A DNA stretch of 64,000 nucleotides from Leishmania mexicana MHOM/GT/2001/U1103 (lineage: Eukaryota > Euglenozoa > Kinetoplastea > Trypanosomatida > Trypanosomatidae). The notes beneath the pieces were generated by a model. It was not told where the DNA came from. It saw only the letters and a program-made list of their open reading frames with translations, and made no database searches. Every line of letters begins with the position of its first letter. The stretch's first letter is position 1. The position numbers and the translations under genes were made by a program. Below, piece by piece: positions 10,639-20,278 of the stretch. The stretch is taken from assembly GCF_000234665.1 (NCBI RefSeq), contig NC_018333.1, positions 619,001-683,000 on the forward strand. Direction: 5' to 3'.

Positions 10639-11530
10639 GTTTATTCTTCGATTTATGCGTATGTACATATGCCTGTGTGGATGTGGGTGGGGGTGTTTGC
10701 TCCTGTTGTGTGTTGTGCTTTACCATTGATGTACATGTGACGTGCAGGGGCGGAGACAGGAATATGGCGGATGGGAATGAGGATGACGCACACGTGATGT
10801 GGTGAGGGTTGCTGTCTCTCGCGCCGTTTGCTATCGCCCCTCTTCATCTCGTTCTCTCTCTCTCTCTCTTGCGGGCCTTTGCCATACACCCCCTCCCCCC
10901 TCCTCCCACCCCTTCGCACGTTTTTTCCTTTAGCTAGATTCAACCACGAACACAACATAACCAAAGAAGCAAGAACAAGGATGTAGTATGGGTCATGGTG
11001 TGTGCGCGCTCTGCCGGGCAAACGTGCAGTGTGTGCGTGTGTCGGGGGTGGGGGGGGAGGGAGGCAATCGGGCTGTGATCGGATGGACATGGCTTCTTGC
11101 AGTTTTCTTCGCATCACCATGCGCTACCCCTCACCCGGAAAGCAGGGCGACTTTGGTCCCATGCTGGGATGCCCTTCTCTTTCAACCTTCAAAACCCCCT
11201 GTCGTTCCGCTGCACTCTCGCTGACTCTGAATCTAATTGTGTGCCTTTCACTTCTCTTCTCCCACCTTGGTCGTCTTCCTCATGAAACAAGTCCACACGT
11301 TCGCGTGCAGTGATCAAGGCAGAGAGGTCGCACCAACATACGACACCGGTTTCCTGGTGGCTGTCTTGTGTGGTGCGCGTGCGCTCTTGCGCTTCTCTCT
11401 TCGTAACTCATAAGTGGCGAGCGGACAGCAGGCTGTCGGGGCCTCTGTAAGACGTGAAACACCCTTCGCCTCCACCGTATCCTAATCCACGGCATCATTG
11501 CGAGCCGTAACCACGAGACCCATCACTGGG

Positions 11531-11571
11531 CCCGTCCTTTCTTTTTTTTTCCGTCTCTGCGCATTATGCAG
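11531..11571 (+). promoter_or_regulatory. Spliced-leader acceptor region of SF3A3: polypyrimidine tract and AG overlapping the start codon
   Basis: A strong pyrimidine tract (11531-11560, including a T9 run) is followed by no AG until 11570-11571, which is inside codon 2 (ATG CAG). Use of that AG would remove the ATG. AGs at 11503-11504 and 11516-11517 precede the tract and are alternatives that keep it. Confidence 0.45.
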
Positions 11572-13431
11572 ACCAACGTACTGGAGCGTATCCGGGCATT
11601 GGAGGCAGACATCGAGCGCTGCATCGACTCCATCGTCCAGCAAGACCTGTTTGCAGCGTCCATCGAAAACGAGAGGCACCGCATTCTGATCGACCACTTC
11701 ACTCTGCAGCAGGTTGGAATGGTCCGTTCCACCGCTGAGAAGCTGCTCGATGTGTACTTGGACGAGGACGACATTGTGCAGGTCCAGACTGCGCCGGCGG
11801 AGAGCCCAGACGACATCGCGGCAGCGGTCAAGGAGTTTGAGGCAAAGATCGCCGACATCCGCGAGTATCACCACATCTACCGCGATCTTCCACCCGTAAA
11901 GGATGAGCTCGCCGTGCCTAGCCCAAGGCTGCTCGATGACGTCTTCACCGTCCACGAGCGCTATGGGGCCTGCTTCGATATGGACGCGCACTACAACCGC
12001 TACAGTGCGTTTATGGTGCACACAAAGACGCTGGCGGAGGGGTGTGCTTCGGCGTCGGCGGAGGTAAAGAGGGAGCTGGCCCCGCTGCCGCCATCCTCAG
12101 TTCTCAAGTGGTCGTCGATGTGGCCTGGTCGATTGGACTTCTTCAGCTTCATAAAGGCACTCCCACAGCTGCTGCTACACGAGGTCGAGGCACACCGCAA
12201 GGTTCTAGGCTTTGCCCTCTACAGGCCGTTCGTTGCGGAGCTGCTCGCGTACCTGGAGGGCTTCTACCGTCGCATCCATCCTCTGAAGCCGGCTGCGTTT
12301 GAGCGTCTCATGGCGGAGGTGGAGAGTGACGCGGAGAAGTACTGGGCCTCACTTGTGGAGGCCAAGGCAGAGGTTACGAGCGTCGCGGCGGCGGCGGCCG
12401 CATCCACAGAGGATGACCAAGCTGATGTGCAAGATGTAGAAGACGAGCGAGTGGAGGACAGGGAGGCAGGCGGCGCTGCAGGGTCGTCGTCCAAGGGCCA
12501 AACGGCAGTGCCGGTGCGCATTGCGGTGGAGAACAAGGTCGCGTGCGGACTTGCAATCCCGCCATCGCTGCGGCAGCACGTCAAAAAGTTTAGCCTGTGG
12601 CCGTTGCCTTTGATAGAGAAGCTGATACAGGACGTGGCGCAGGCGAGCGGCACCTCTGACGGTGCCGCGGCGTCGACGTCAAAGTACCCCACCAGCCTCG
12701 CCGACGTGAAGACGGTGTGCATCATGGAGGCCAAGGCCGCCGCTCTGCTGCAGTCGCTCCTCTACACCACTTTGGAGACGACCAACAAGTCCCTTTTGCG
12801 CGACTACAGCCGAACCTTAGAGGAGCTGGAGAATGACCGCGAGGTGGCTGAGCAAGAATTCCTCGACTCATTGGAGGAGGTGCGCAAGAACTCGGCAGAC
12901 ACGATGGAAGGTACCGTGGCCCACGCGGCGGAGTATAACTTGAAGCTCGCTCTCGAGGACAGCAAAGGGAGTCGCCGTGGCCGGCACGGAAAGGCGAATG
13001 CGCCGGCGCCAGTCGTGCCAGCCCCGGCTGCAACAGAGCTGCCGCTAGAGGAGGAAGAGGAGCAGCTGATCGGTGAGAACGGCGAGCCCATTCCCCGCTG
13101 GCTCGCACAGTTGCACCAGCTGGACAAGATGTTCCGCTGTGACGTCTGCGGCGGCACTATCTACAAGGGTCCGAAGGTGTTTCGCGAGCACTTTGGCGCG
13201 GAGCGCCACGCGGAGGGTCTGCGCCGCCTCGGCGTGATGCACCACCTGAAGAGCTACGAAGGTATCACCTCCATTCGACAGGTGGTCGAGATGCGGGAGA
13301 GGCTCGCCGGTGGAGAGAGCGGCTTTCGCAAACGACTGCGAGACAACACCGACAACGAGGAAATCCAGGATGCTCGCGGTCACGTGGTGACAGCAAAGGA
13401 ATATCTGCGCCTGCAGCAGCGGCGACGCTGA
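11566..13431 (+). CDS. SF3A3: Splicing factor 3A subunit 3 (SF3a60 / Prp9 homolog)
   Basis: 621 residues. The N-terminus (about 1-150) is colinear with SF3A3 of other eukaryotes, including the 'FxxxhxxIxEYHxxY' region and the 'VHxRYGxxxDMxxxYxxY' block. The C-terminus carries a matrin/U1-type zinc finger, C525-X2-C528-X13-H542-X5-H548, followed by the 'HxxGLRRLG' extension and a final 'D..G.VVT.KEYL.LQ' motif seen in SF3a60. An acidic run (about 498-510) precedes 'PIPRWLAQLHQLDKMFRC', matching the human 'PIPYWLYKLHGL' segment. SF3a joins U2 snRNP at branch-site recognition; in trypanosomatids this serves mainly spliced-leader trans-splicing. The family N-terminus begins at this Met, which favours this start although the acceptor AG position is awkward. 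Central Ala-rich insertions (about 268-330) are lineage-typical. Confidence 0.93.
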   Translation: MQTNVLERIRALEADIERCIDSIVQQDLFAASIENERHRILIDHFTLQQVGMVRSTAEKLLDVYLDEDDIVQVQTAPAESPDDIAAAVKEFEAKIADIREYHHIYRDLPPVKDELAVPSPRLLDDVFTVHERYGACFDMDAHYNRYSAFMVHTKTLAEGCASASAEVKRELAPLPPSSVLKWSSMWPGRLDFFSFIKALPQLLLHEVEAHRKVLGFALYRPFVAELLAYLEGFYRRIHPLKPAAFERLMAEVESDAEKYWASLVEAKAEVTSVAAAAAASTEDDQADVQDVEDERVEDREAGGAAGSSSKGQTAVPVRIAVENKVACGLAIPPSLRQHVKKFSLWPLPLIEKLIQDVAQASGTSDGAAASTSKYPTSLADVKTVCIMEAKAAALLQSLLYTTLETTNKSLLRDYSRTLEELENDREVAEQEFLDSLEEVRKNSADTMEGTVAHAAEYNLKLALEDSKGSRRGRHGKANAPAPVVPAPAATELPLEEEEEQLIGENGEPIPRWLAQLHQLDKMFRCDVCGGTIYKGPKVFREHFGAERHAEGLRRLGVMHHLKSYEGITSIRQVVEMRERLAGGESGFRKRLRDNTDNEEIQDARGHVVTAKEYLRLQQRRR

Positions 13432-14423
13432 CCACCACGCTTGGCGAGCTCTTTCCCGTAAACGGGGCGCGACTGCTCACAAGCGAGAGAAGAAGAGGCG
13501 GCGGCTTTGGGGAGGAAGAGGAGCTATGGTGCGCTTGTGGTTATGCCACACAGAAAGCTTGCTGACAAATGAGCTTGTCCTGTGACTTTTCGCTTGATAC
13601 ACGTTGAGTGCGTTGCCGTGACGGTGAGGTGGTCACCCACCGAGGCGGAAAGAGCCCCAACACACCTGTGCGCGCTCGCGGCTCTTCGGATGTATTCCGC
13701 TTGCTGTCTTCGTTGATGAGAGTGGTGGTGTAGTGCGCAGGTTCGGCGCTGGGTGTGAGGAGGAGGAACGAAAGGAAAAGAAAACAGAGGCATCGACAAG
13801 AAAGCGCACACGCCCCTTCACACCTGCCCTTGGGTGAAGAGTGTGGGATGGGAGAGCGGCACAGTCGGTGCGCAGGGCTGTACCGACGGAGCTGCAGAAG
13901 GAGGGCCTACGGAGGCGGCGTCATGCTGACAAGAACATCATGATGCCCCGCAGCCGTTGCAGGTCTCAAGCTTGCCGATCCCTGTTTCTCGCACATCCAG
14001 GATGCACGTCGACACAAACAAACAAACCACACCAAAAAACTGTTCCTTGGCATGCAAGTGCCTGCACAAGCTTTGAGCGCTGACACCGCCTACGCACCTT
14101 CGTCAACTGTTTGCGACAACCTATCTCCCGCGTCTCCCTCTCCCTTTTTTTCCGTTGTTGTCTGTCTTCTGCTGTGGGTGCCTTCCTGTCCGCTACCATC
14201 TAATTGTTTCCTCAACATCCGTCCTCTGGCCTTGACCACTGCCTTTTCTGTGTCCACACACACCCACACCCACACCCACACCCACACCCACCCACACACA
14301 CACACAGGTGTATGCGTTTAGTAGCTCCACCTGAGGTGGTTGCAGGGCCCTCAGAGCAGAAGACGTCCACACACGGCTGCGTTTCTTTTTTCTTTGGTCG
14401 CCCTCTGCATCTCGTGCGCACAC
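13432..14423 (+). other. Intergenic region, SF3A3 to the 14424 gene
   Basis: About 1 kb without a supported gene. It holds a CT-rich tract (about 14115-14175), a (CA)n-type microsatellite ending in CAG at 14254-14307, and a second pyrimidine tract at 14381-14413 just before the next ATG. Confidence 0.7.
14254..14306. repeat. (CA)/(CCCACA) microsatellite
   Basis: Alternating CACA and CCCACA units over about 52 bp, ending in an AG (14306-14307) that could act as a splice acceptor for the downstream gene. Confidence 0.9.
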
Positions 14424-16889
14424 ATGAGTCAGTCGTCATTAGGATCATCCACGGCATCGGAGCGTGCGTTGGCGCCGTCATCGACCCACAGGGCTGCCGT
14501 TCCTGTTGCTTGTTCGTCATCATCCGGGACAGAATTGGAAGACACTACTGCAACTACGTTAGCAACGACGTCCGCCTCTGCTTGCTCTTTGGCTGACGGT
14601 GACGCTGACGCCAGTGCGTCGCCCGTGCTACGCGACGACTCGTGGTCTCGTGCCGCTCCACTATCGGATCCCTCAACCGTCACGACGACGATAGCGGCGG
14701 CCACGGATGCGCCGTGCCAAACTCGGGAGGTCTTGCCCGGCCTGCAGCCTCTGCCGAATATCGACACGGCGCAGCTTTGCGGACTCATCTCGAATGCGAC
14801 TGGAACGGCGTCTAAGAGTTGCGCCGTGCCACCGCAAACGACTCTGCCCGCCCCTCTCTCCCCCTCGCATGACGATCCGGCCGACATGTTGGCGGCTCCA
14901 CGGTCGTCGCCGCCGAGGGCACCGTCTTCCGCGGCGTCCTCTAGCATCGCCAACGACGCGTCGACATCGCAGCAAGGAGTTGCGGTCTCGCTACCCACAG
15001 TTGCTCTGGCACCATCACAAGAGTCCCCGGTCCCGTTCGTGCCGGCTGTGGCTGCGGATCAAGAGCACCATAGTGACATCCCAGGTCCGTCTTCAGCAGC
15101 CGCCTCGTCGACCATGTCTGCTTCTTCACCTTTATCGCAGCCGCGGGCGACAGCCGAGGCAACGCGCATTGTTGCTTGCGGCTACGCAGAGCCTACTACT
15201 CGAGAGGAGCGCTTCCGCCTGAGCCTCTCACCATCTAGTGAAGACACGGTCACTCCGCCACCGATGTGCGGCGCAGCGGCATCCATTGGAGGGCAGAGCG
15301 CTACGCATTCACTGTCAGCAACACGAAGGGCACTTGATGCCATGACCGCTAGCACCCCAGAGGAAGACAGGGTTGCGGTGCAACTACCCTCGGCTGGGAA
15401 TGGCGACCGCTGCGTCTCAGGAGGCGGGGTTCTTGTAGGCACGACGGAAGCCCGTCTAGCGCTTGATGACGCTGCCAGAGCAGAGCCTGCCTTGTCTCTC
15501 AGCTCTGTAGCCGTCAAGGTGAACCCTGGGGCCGGTCTGCAGCCCGAGGGCGGTGCGTCATTTGAGGCACCTCAGAAGACAACGCCGCTACCGACGCCGC
15601 CAGCGGATGCATCGGAGAAACTGACGATCCCAACCGAGTCAATGAACTCAGACATGGGTGGTGCGCGCCAAGACGGGAATGATGATTGCCATTGGCGCAT
15701 GGTAAGTGCGGAGCCGCCGGTGACACAAAAACCTGGGAAGGCGCCACCCGCTTCGCGGAAGCGTCGTCGAGCGGCGTTGGCGGGCTCCAGCCGGCAGCAG
15801 CCTCGTCCTGTCCCTTGGACAGGGAGGGGGGCGAAAGTCGCCGAGGAAGTGGAACCGGCTCTTCCTTTGCCTGCGCAGCCTGAAAGTGATCTGCTCCCTG
15901 CGACAGCAGCCGCGGATGAAGAGATTTGCCATGCATGCACTTTGATCAAGGCTCGCGCACCGGCGGCGGTGTCTGCGGCGGTGCGGGGGAGCGGTGGTGA
16001 GGTGGTGCCGGAGGAAAAGCGGCTGACTGTGCTACGACCGCCTGGGGTGGCACAAGAAAGAGACGCTGGTGACGTCGACGTTTGCGCCTTTACGGTATCA
16101 AATACGCCGGAGGCACTTCCAGCGGATGCTCACCAGTATGACCTGCGCCGTGTGCGCACAGGTTACGGTGAGCAGGCCGAACCAACAGAAGACTCGTGTC
16201 AAACAGAGACACCTGTGGTGGTGAGTAGCGGTACAGCGGCACCCGTAACGTCGCCGCCGTCGTCCGTTGCGACAGGCGCGAGCACTGCGGCGGCTCTCAC
16301 CACCGCCACCCCATTACCAGTCAGCAGCCTCACCACTGAGAACTGCACATCGACAGCGGCCGTGCACAACGCCAAACCGAAGAGGGGGCATCGTGGTGCG
16401 CAGGGGACAGCAGCGGCGTCGCGAAAGGATTCAGGGCCAGGGGTTCTGGCGAAGGAGGTGGGCGCGCCTGCTGCTTCTCTGCCAGCCTCCTCCCGGCCAG
16501 TGCTGAATCTCGCTGGCGTCAACGTGCAAGCACTCTTGGCCGAAGGTACCGACCCTCCCCCCCTGTACACACGCCGTCAGCGTCGCACGCGCCGGAGGTC
16601 AACCCTTGCCGAGGATCACCCGCTGTTTGCTGAGCATCGAGACCTGTGGGAGCACGATACGGCAGGTCGCATCTTCCCCAGAGCACCGTTTGCTAGCGAT
16701 GCAGATGTGCTGAACTCGCTGACGGAGTGGACCGACTCGCCGGCGTCGGTGTACGCGCGTCTCCTCTGGCGCTACGCACCGGCCCTATTTGTGAACTTGG
16801 CGATGCACGACAGCGACGCCACACCGTTTGGGAAGGTTGAGTCAAAAGTGGAGACAGCTGCCCGTGTGAAGCAAGAGAAGATGGAATGA
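14424..16889 (+). CDS. Hypothetical protein, disordered with a basic C-terminal module
   Basis: 821 residues from the first in-frame ATG; the frame stays open upstream to a TTG at 14340. About the first 690 residues are Ser/Ala/Thr/Pro-rich and probably disordered. The last ~115 look folded: a strongly basic patch 'TRRQRRTRRRS' then an aromatic-rich helical stretch ('LTEWTDSPASVYARLLWRYAPALF'-type composition). The extreme C-terminus contains a VKQE sequence matching the psi-K-x-E sumoylation consensus. I do not recognise the family. The basic patch and SUMO-like site suggest, as inference only, a nuclear protein. The start is uncertain: an AG overlaps the ATG (14427-14428), and an upstream acceptor at 14306-14307 would put an overlapping upstream frame (ATG 14312 to stop 14596) in the leader. 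Confidence 0.75.
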   Translation: MSQSSLGSSTASERALAPSSTHRAAVPVACSSSSGTELEDTTATTLATTSASACSLADGDADASASPVLRDDSWSRAAPLSDPSTVTTTIAAATDAPCQTREVLPGLQPLPNIDTAQLCGLISNATGTASKSCAVPPQTTLPAPLSPSHDDPADMLAAPRSSPPRAPSSAASSSIANDASTSQQGVAVSLPTVALAPSQESPVPFVPAVAADQEHHSDIPGPSSAAASSTMSASSPLSQPRATAEATRIVACGYAEPTTREERFRLSLSPSSEDTVTPPPMCGAAASIGGQSATHSLSATRRALDAMTASTPEEDRVAVQLPSAGNGDRCVSGGGVLVGTTEARLALDDAARAEPALSLSSVAVKVNPGAGLQPEGGASFEAPQKTTPLPTPPADASEKLTIPTESMNSDMGGARQDGNDDCHWRMVSAEPPVTQKPGKAPPASRKRRRAALAGSSRQQPRPVPWTGRGAKVAEEVEPALPLPAQPESDLLPATAAADEEICHACTLIKARAPAAVSAAVRGSGGEVVPEEKRLTVLRPPGVAQERDAGDVDVCAFTVSNTPEALPADAHQYDLRRVRTGYGEQAEPTEDSCQTETPVVVSSGTAAPVTSPPSSVATGASTAAALTTATPLPVSSLTTENCTSTAAVHNAKPKRGHRGAQGTAAASRKDSGPGVLAKEVGAPAASLPASSRPVLNLAGVNVQALLAEGTDPPPLYTRRQRRTRRRSTLAEDHPLFAEHRDLWEHDTAGRIFPRAPFASDADVLNSLTEWTDSPASVYARLLWRYAPALFVNLAMHDSDATPFGKVESKVETAARVKQEKME

Positions 16890-17538
16890 CCGGGGTGGAC
16901 GCTTCGTCGTCGTCTCGGCTTGAGGCGTGCTGTGCTCCAGGAAGTGCGCGCGTGTGGGATGTGCGTGCCGCGGCGCTCGGTGCGCGCTGCCTCTCTGCCA
17001 TTGCGTTCGTCCTTGTTGCCTTGTGCGTGAGTGCAGCGCAGCTACAGTGGGGCAGAAACCCGGTCGCTCCCCAAAGGCCCTCTTTCTTTTTTTTCTACTG
17101 CGCAACACACCATGAAGGACACGCACGTATAGAGAGAGGGAGAGAACAAATGACGGGCAGAAAGACAAACTGGAGCTCGAAATGGAGGCGCTCTCCGCCA
17201 GTGTGAGGCGCTGAAGGCATACGTCTTTTACGCTGTAGTGTAGCAGCGCACAGAGAGACCCCGCCGCAGTGAGCATCACCGGGCCGCAACTACTTCGCTT
17301 CAGCTACACGCTTCCCACCAACCGCATGCGTGTGCTGCACAGATGGCCCAGTGACGCAGTTACTGTCGATTCTTCTGACGATCTGCTCTTGAATCTCTCT
17401 TTCTCCGTCTTTCGTCACGCCACTTCCTCCCTTTACAACTACAATTACTACTCGCTTGCCTCGTGGCGTCTCCTCTGACCACCGTCGGACTCGTCTCGTG
17501 TCTCCGCGTCAGGCAAACAACAAAGAAGAGAAACACCG

Positions 17539-17567
17539 ACCCCCTTCCCCCCTTCCCCCTTCCCCCC
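17539..17567. repeat. C-rich (TTCCCCCC-like) tract, G4-forming potential on the minus strand
   Basis: Four C runs of four to six separated by TT. The complementary strand has four G runs separated by AA. Confidence 0.75.
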
Positions 17568-18851
17568 GAACAACACACACACACAAAAAAAGAAGAGGTG
17601 TCGAAGAACAAGGCAAAGTTCGACGCTGCCCCCTCCCCCTCTCCCCCGCCCCTATCTCTAAAGCTCGGTCGTGTCGAGTGGGGCTTTGTGTGCTTTTTTT
17701 TGCTCCCCCTTTTTTTTACTTGGGGCAGGTAACACATCGCTCGGGCTTGCAATCAGCTGGGGTATATCATTGCCGCTCTAGCTGGCTGTGTGTGTACACA
17801 GGTGAGCCGGGCGTCGCAGACAGTAGGGGGAAGGCAGAGCGGCGGTGGGTATGCCCCAGTGAGACGCTCACTTCGCCCTCCTCCCACACCCTTCGTCTCT
17901 GCTGCATTTGCTTTTTTTTCTCTCTCTCTCCCCCTCTCTGACTTCCTACAGTTTGCTTTAGTGCACACCTTTACACTCGCGCTCCCTCCCCCCTCCCGCT
18001 CCTGCTGCACCCACACAAGGTAGGCCCTTTTCCTCTCTGTCGTGCGTGCCGGTGTATCTCAACAGGGCCTTGCTTTCTGTTGGGCTGTCTGCTGCCTGTT
18101 CATCCCTTTCTCTCCCGTGCTCGCCCCCCTCTTTTTTCCCTTTCCTTCTTTGCTTTACTGCTGTTGGTGCTGCTGCAGGTACAGGGGTGTGGTGGTGCAT
18201 CTTGGCTCGTTCTCCGCTTTTTTGTTTTCCTCTTCTGCATGTCGTGAGAGGGAGCGCGTGGCCACACAAGCCTACCCATACAAATTCGGACCTTTTGTTT
18301 TGTTGTACAGCCGTGTCGCGTTTATGTTTGCAGTTTTATGTAATTCGTGTGTGTGTGTGTTTTCTGTTGGTGTGCGCGTGTGTGTTTGTCTCTCTCTCCC
18401 TCCCTCTCTCTCGCACGTTCTCTGTTTTTCTGAAAGCAGTGCCAAGGACTCTCTCTCCACCCCCCTGTTGTCCTCCCTCTCTCCCTCTGTGTGTGTGTGT
18501 TGCCCGCTGCCTTTGTTTTTTTCCGCATATTTTCTGTGGCGTGTGTGATCGGTGTCGCTGTCTTATGTACATATCACCCCCTGCAGAGATACGCCACTGA
18601 TGCTTCTCCCCTCCTTTGTGTTTTGTGTTTGCGTCCTTCTCGTCCGTTGATTTGTATTTGGCGTCTCCGAGGGTTTGTCTGCTCCCTCCCCTCTCCTCCC
18701 CTTCCCACCCCCTTTTGTTCTGGAAGCGGGTGGCACATCTTACTTGTCTCTCTCTCTCCGGTTGCTCTCCTGTGCTCGCTTCGTATTGCCTCCCTCTCTT
18801 CCTCCTTGTCACCGTCGCCATTTGTTTTTGTTCCTTTGGACTGCACCACCA

Positions 18852-18900
18852 CCCCTTCCCCCCTTCCCCCCTTCCCCCCTTCCCCCCTTCCCCCCTTCCT
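18852..18900. repeat. Tandem TTCCCCCC octamer repeat
   Basis: About five and a half copies of an 8-nt unit. The minus (template) strand reads GGGGGGAA repeated, a strong G-quadruplex candidate; the plus strand is a possible i-motif. Confidence 0.9.
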
Positions 18901-20093
18901 CCTCGCAACGCCTCAGTACCTTCCATCTGGTAGCTCTCTTTCTGTACTCCCCTCGCCTTCTTTTCGTTCTTCCCGTCACACCTCTGCCGCTGTCCGCGTT
19001 GGCTCCTTTCGGGACGTTTCATTCGGTTTCTCGGTTTATTTTTATGGTGTGCCGTGGTGTGTGGAGGGCGTTGTGGAGTGTGCACAGACTACGTTGCGTG
19101 GATTTTTTTTATTGTTGTTGTTGTGAGCGTTTTCTTTTTTTGTTGTTGCTGTTGCGTTTGCTCTGTTGCCGTTCATCTGTCCTGTGCGCCATCCATCATT
19201 CCTCCCTCTATCTCTCTGTCCGTCTGTTGTTTGGCTTCCCTGCTTCCTTTGCGGCGGCCTCTTTTTCTTTTTTTTTTCGGTTGGCTATCACCCACCACAC
19301 CTTCTTCTTGCTTGTATGGGTTGTCTCCTACTCGTACTTGGTCTCCTGCCACTCCCTATTACTCTGTGCGGTAGCAGGCGCTGATGCTTGCTGGTGCTGC
19401 TGCGGTAGATTATCTCTGCTTGATAGAACGAACTCTCTCTCCATCTCTTACCTTTCCTGCCTGAGCGTCTGTCTGTCTGTGTGTGTGTGCGTGCTTACAG
19501 TTCATTCTTCTTCTGCTGCTGCTGCTGCTGCGCTCTCATCGACGCTTTCGGCTTGGGCAGGCATTGTGTGCTGGCACTCTCGATTCGATAGCGGATACGC
19601 TCGTTTTCTCGTGTGAAACATCTCTTTTCTTTTTTTTTTTCGTTTCTTTTTTATAGCTCCTCCGCGGTAGCGCTGGCGAAGTTTTCCAGTGCGCGGCCTG
19701 ACAACGGCAAAGTACACTGTCATCGCCCCTCCTTCCCCCCTTCTCTGACGAATTTTCCCTTCACCTCCCCGCTGATCTTCACTTCAGCGTCTTTTTCTTG
19801 TACCTTCTTCGATGATTTTGAGCTCGCACATCACCGGCTCTCCCTTTTCGGCTTGCTCGTTTGCTGGCGCGTGTGCGTACCGTCACCGCTGTCTACTTCT
19901 CCCTCTCTCTGGTTGGTGTGACACATCTTCTCAGCCCTTCTCTCCAACATCAGATTTTATTTTGTGCCTGTGCCCACTGAGCGCATTTTGTGTGTGTGTG
20001 TGTCTCTCTCCATACTTTTCCTTTTTTTCTCCTGCTGCTGCTCCCGCTCCGCCTCTGCGTGCCGGCGTCTCACTCGTCTGATCGCCACCGCTT

Positions 20094-20166
20094 TCTTTTC
20101 TTTAATTTTTCCCCCTGTCGTCTCGGTACATTTCGATTTGTTGCGGGTTGTTGTGGCCACCATCAG
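20094..20166 (+). promoter_or_regulatory. Probable spliced-leader acceptor for the FYVE-PI kinase gene
   Basis: A T/C-rich tract (20094-20157) is followed by CAG ending at 20166. The 112-nt leader from there to the ATG at 20279 contains no other ATG, which supports that start. Confidence 0.55.
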
Positions 20167-20278
20167 CGTTACGGACAGATCGAGGTTTTGGCACGGCGCG
20201 AGGCACGCCAGCCACATTTTAGTGTGGCTACGCGCTTTCTCAGCACTCTTGAAAGAGACGCTGTCTGCGTAGAGCGGG

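Larger units (their letters stand above)
9710..11565 (+). other. Intergenic region (HYDIN-like 3'UTR / SF3A3 5' region)
   Basis: A 1.86-kb spacer with no convincing gene. It contains a perfect 13-bp inverted repeat (10124-10169), a GT-rich stretch ending in a G13 run near 10590-10638, and CT-rich tracts at about 10840-10930 and 11500-11560. Open frames here are made of simple sequence and lack domains. The downstream end carries the trans-splicing signal for the next gene. Confidence 0.7.
16890..20278 (+). other. Very long pyrimidine-rich intergenic region
   Basis: 3.4 kb, the longest spacer in the window and overwhelmingly C/T on the + strand. It contains C-rich octamer repeats (18852-18900), a similar shorter one (17539-17567), GT microsatellites (18345-18385, 18490-18502, 19990-20003) and many T runs. 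Plus-strand open frames of up to 313 codons (18675-19616) translate to Ser/Leu/Phe/Pro/Cys simple sequence and are not genes. It probably holds a long 3'UTR and a dispersed set of splice acceptors. Confidence 0.7.

Noticed and set aside
14254..14306. CA-repeat blocks as possible CRISPR or telomeric arrays
   Set aside because: They are simple dinucleotide microsatellites without spacers, and the unit is not the TTAGGG telomere repeat.
18675..19616. 313-codon plus-strand frame in the long spacer
   Set aside because: Translation is Leu/Ser/Pro/Phe/Cys simple sequence from CT-rich DNA, with several overlapping frames open at once; it also starts at a non-ATG codon.
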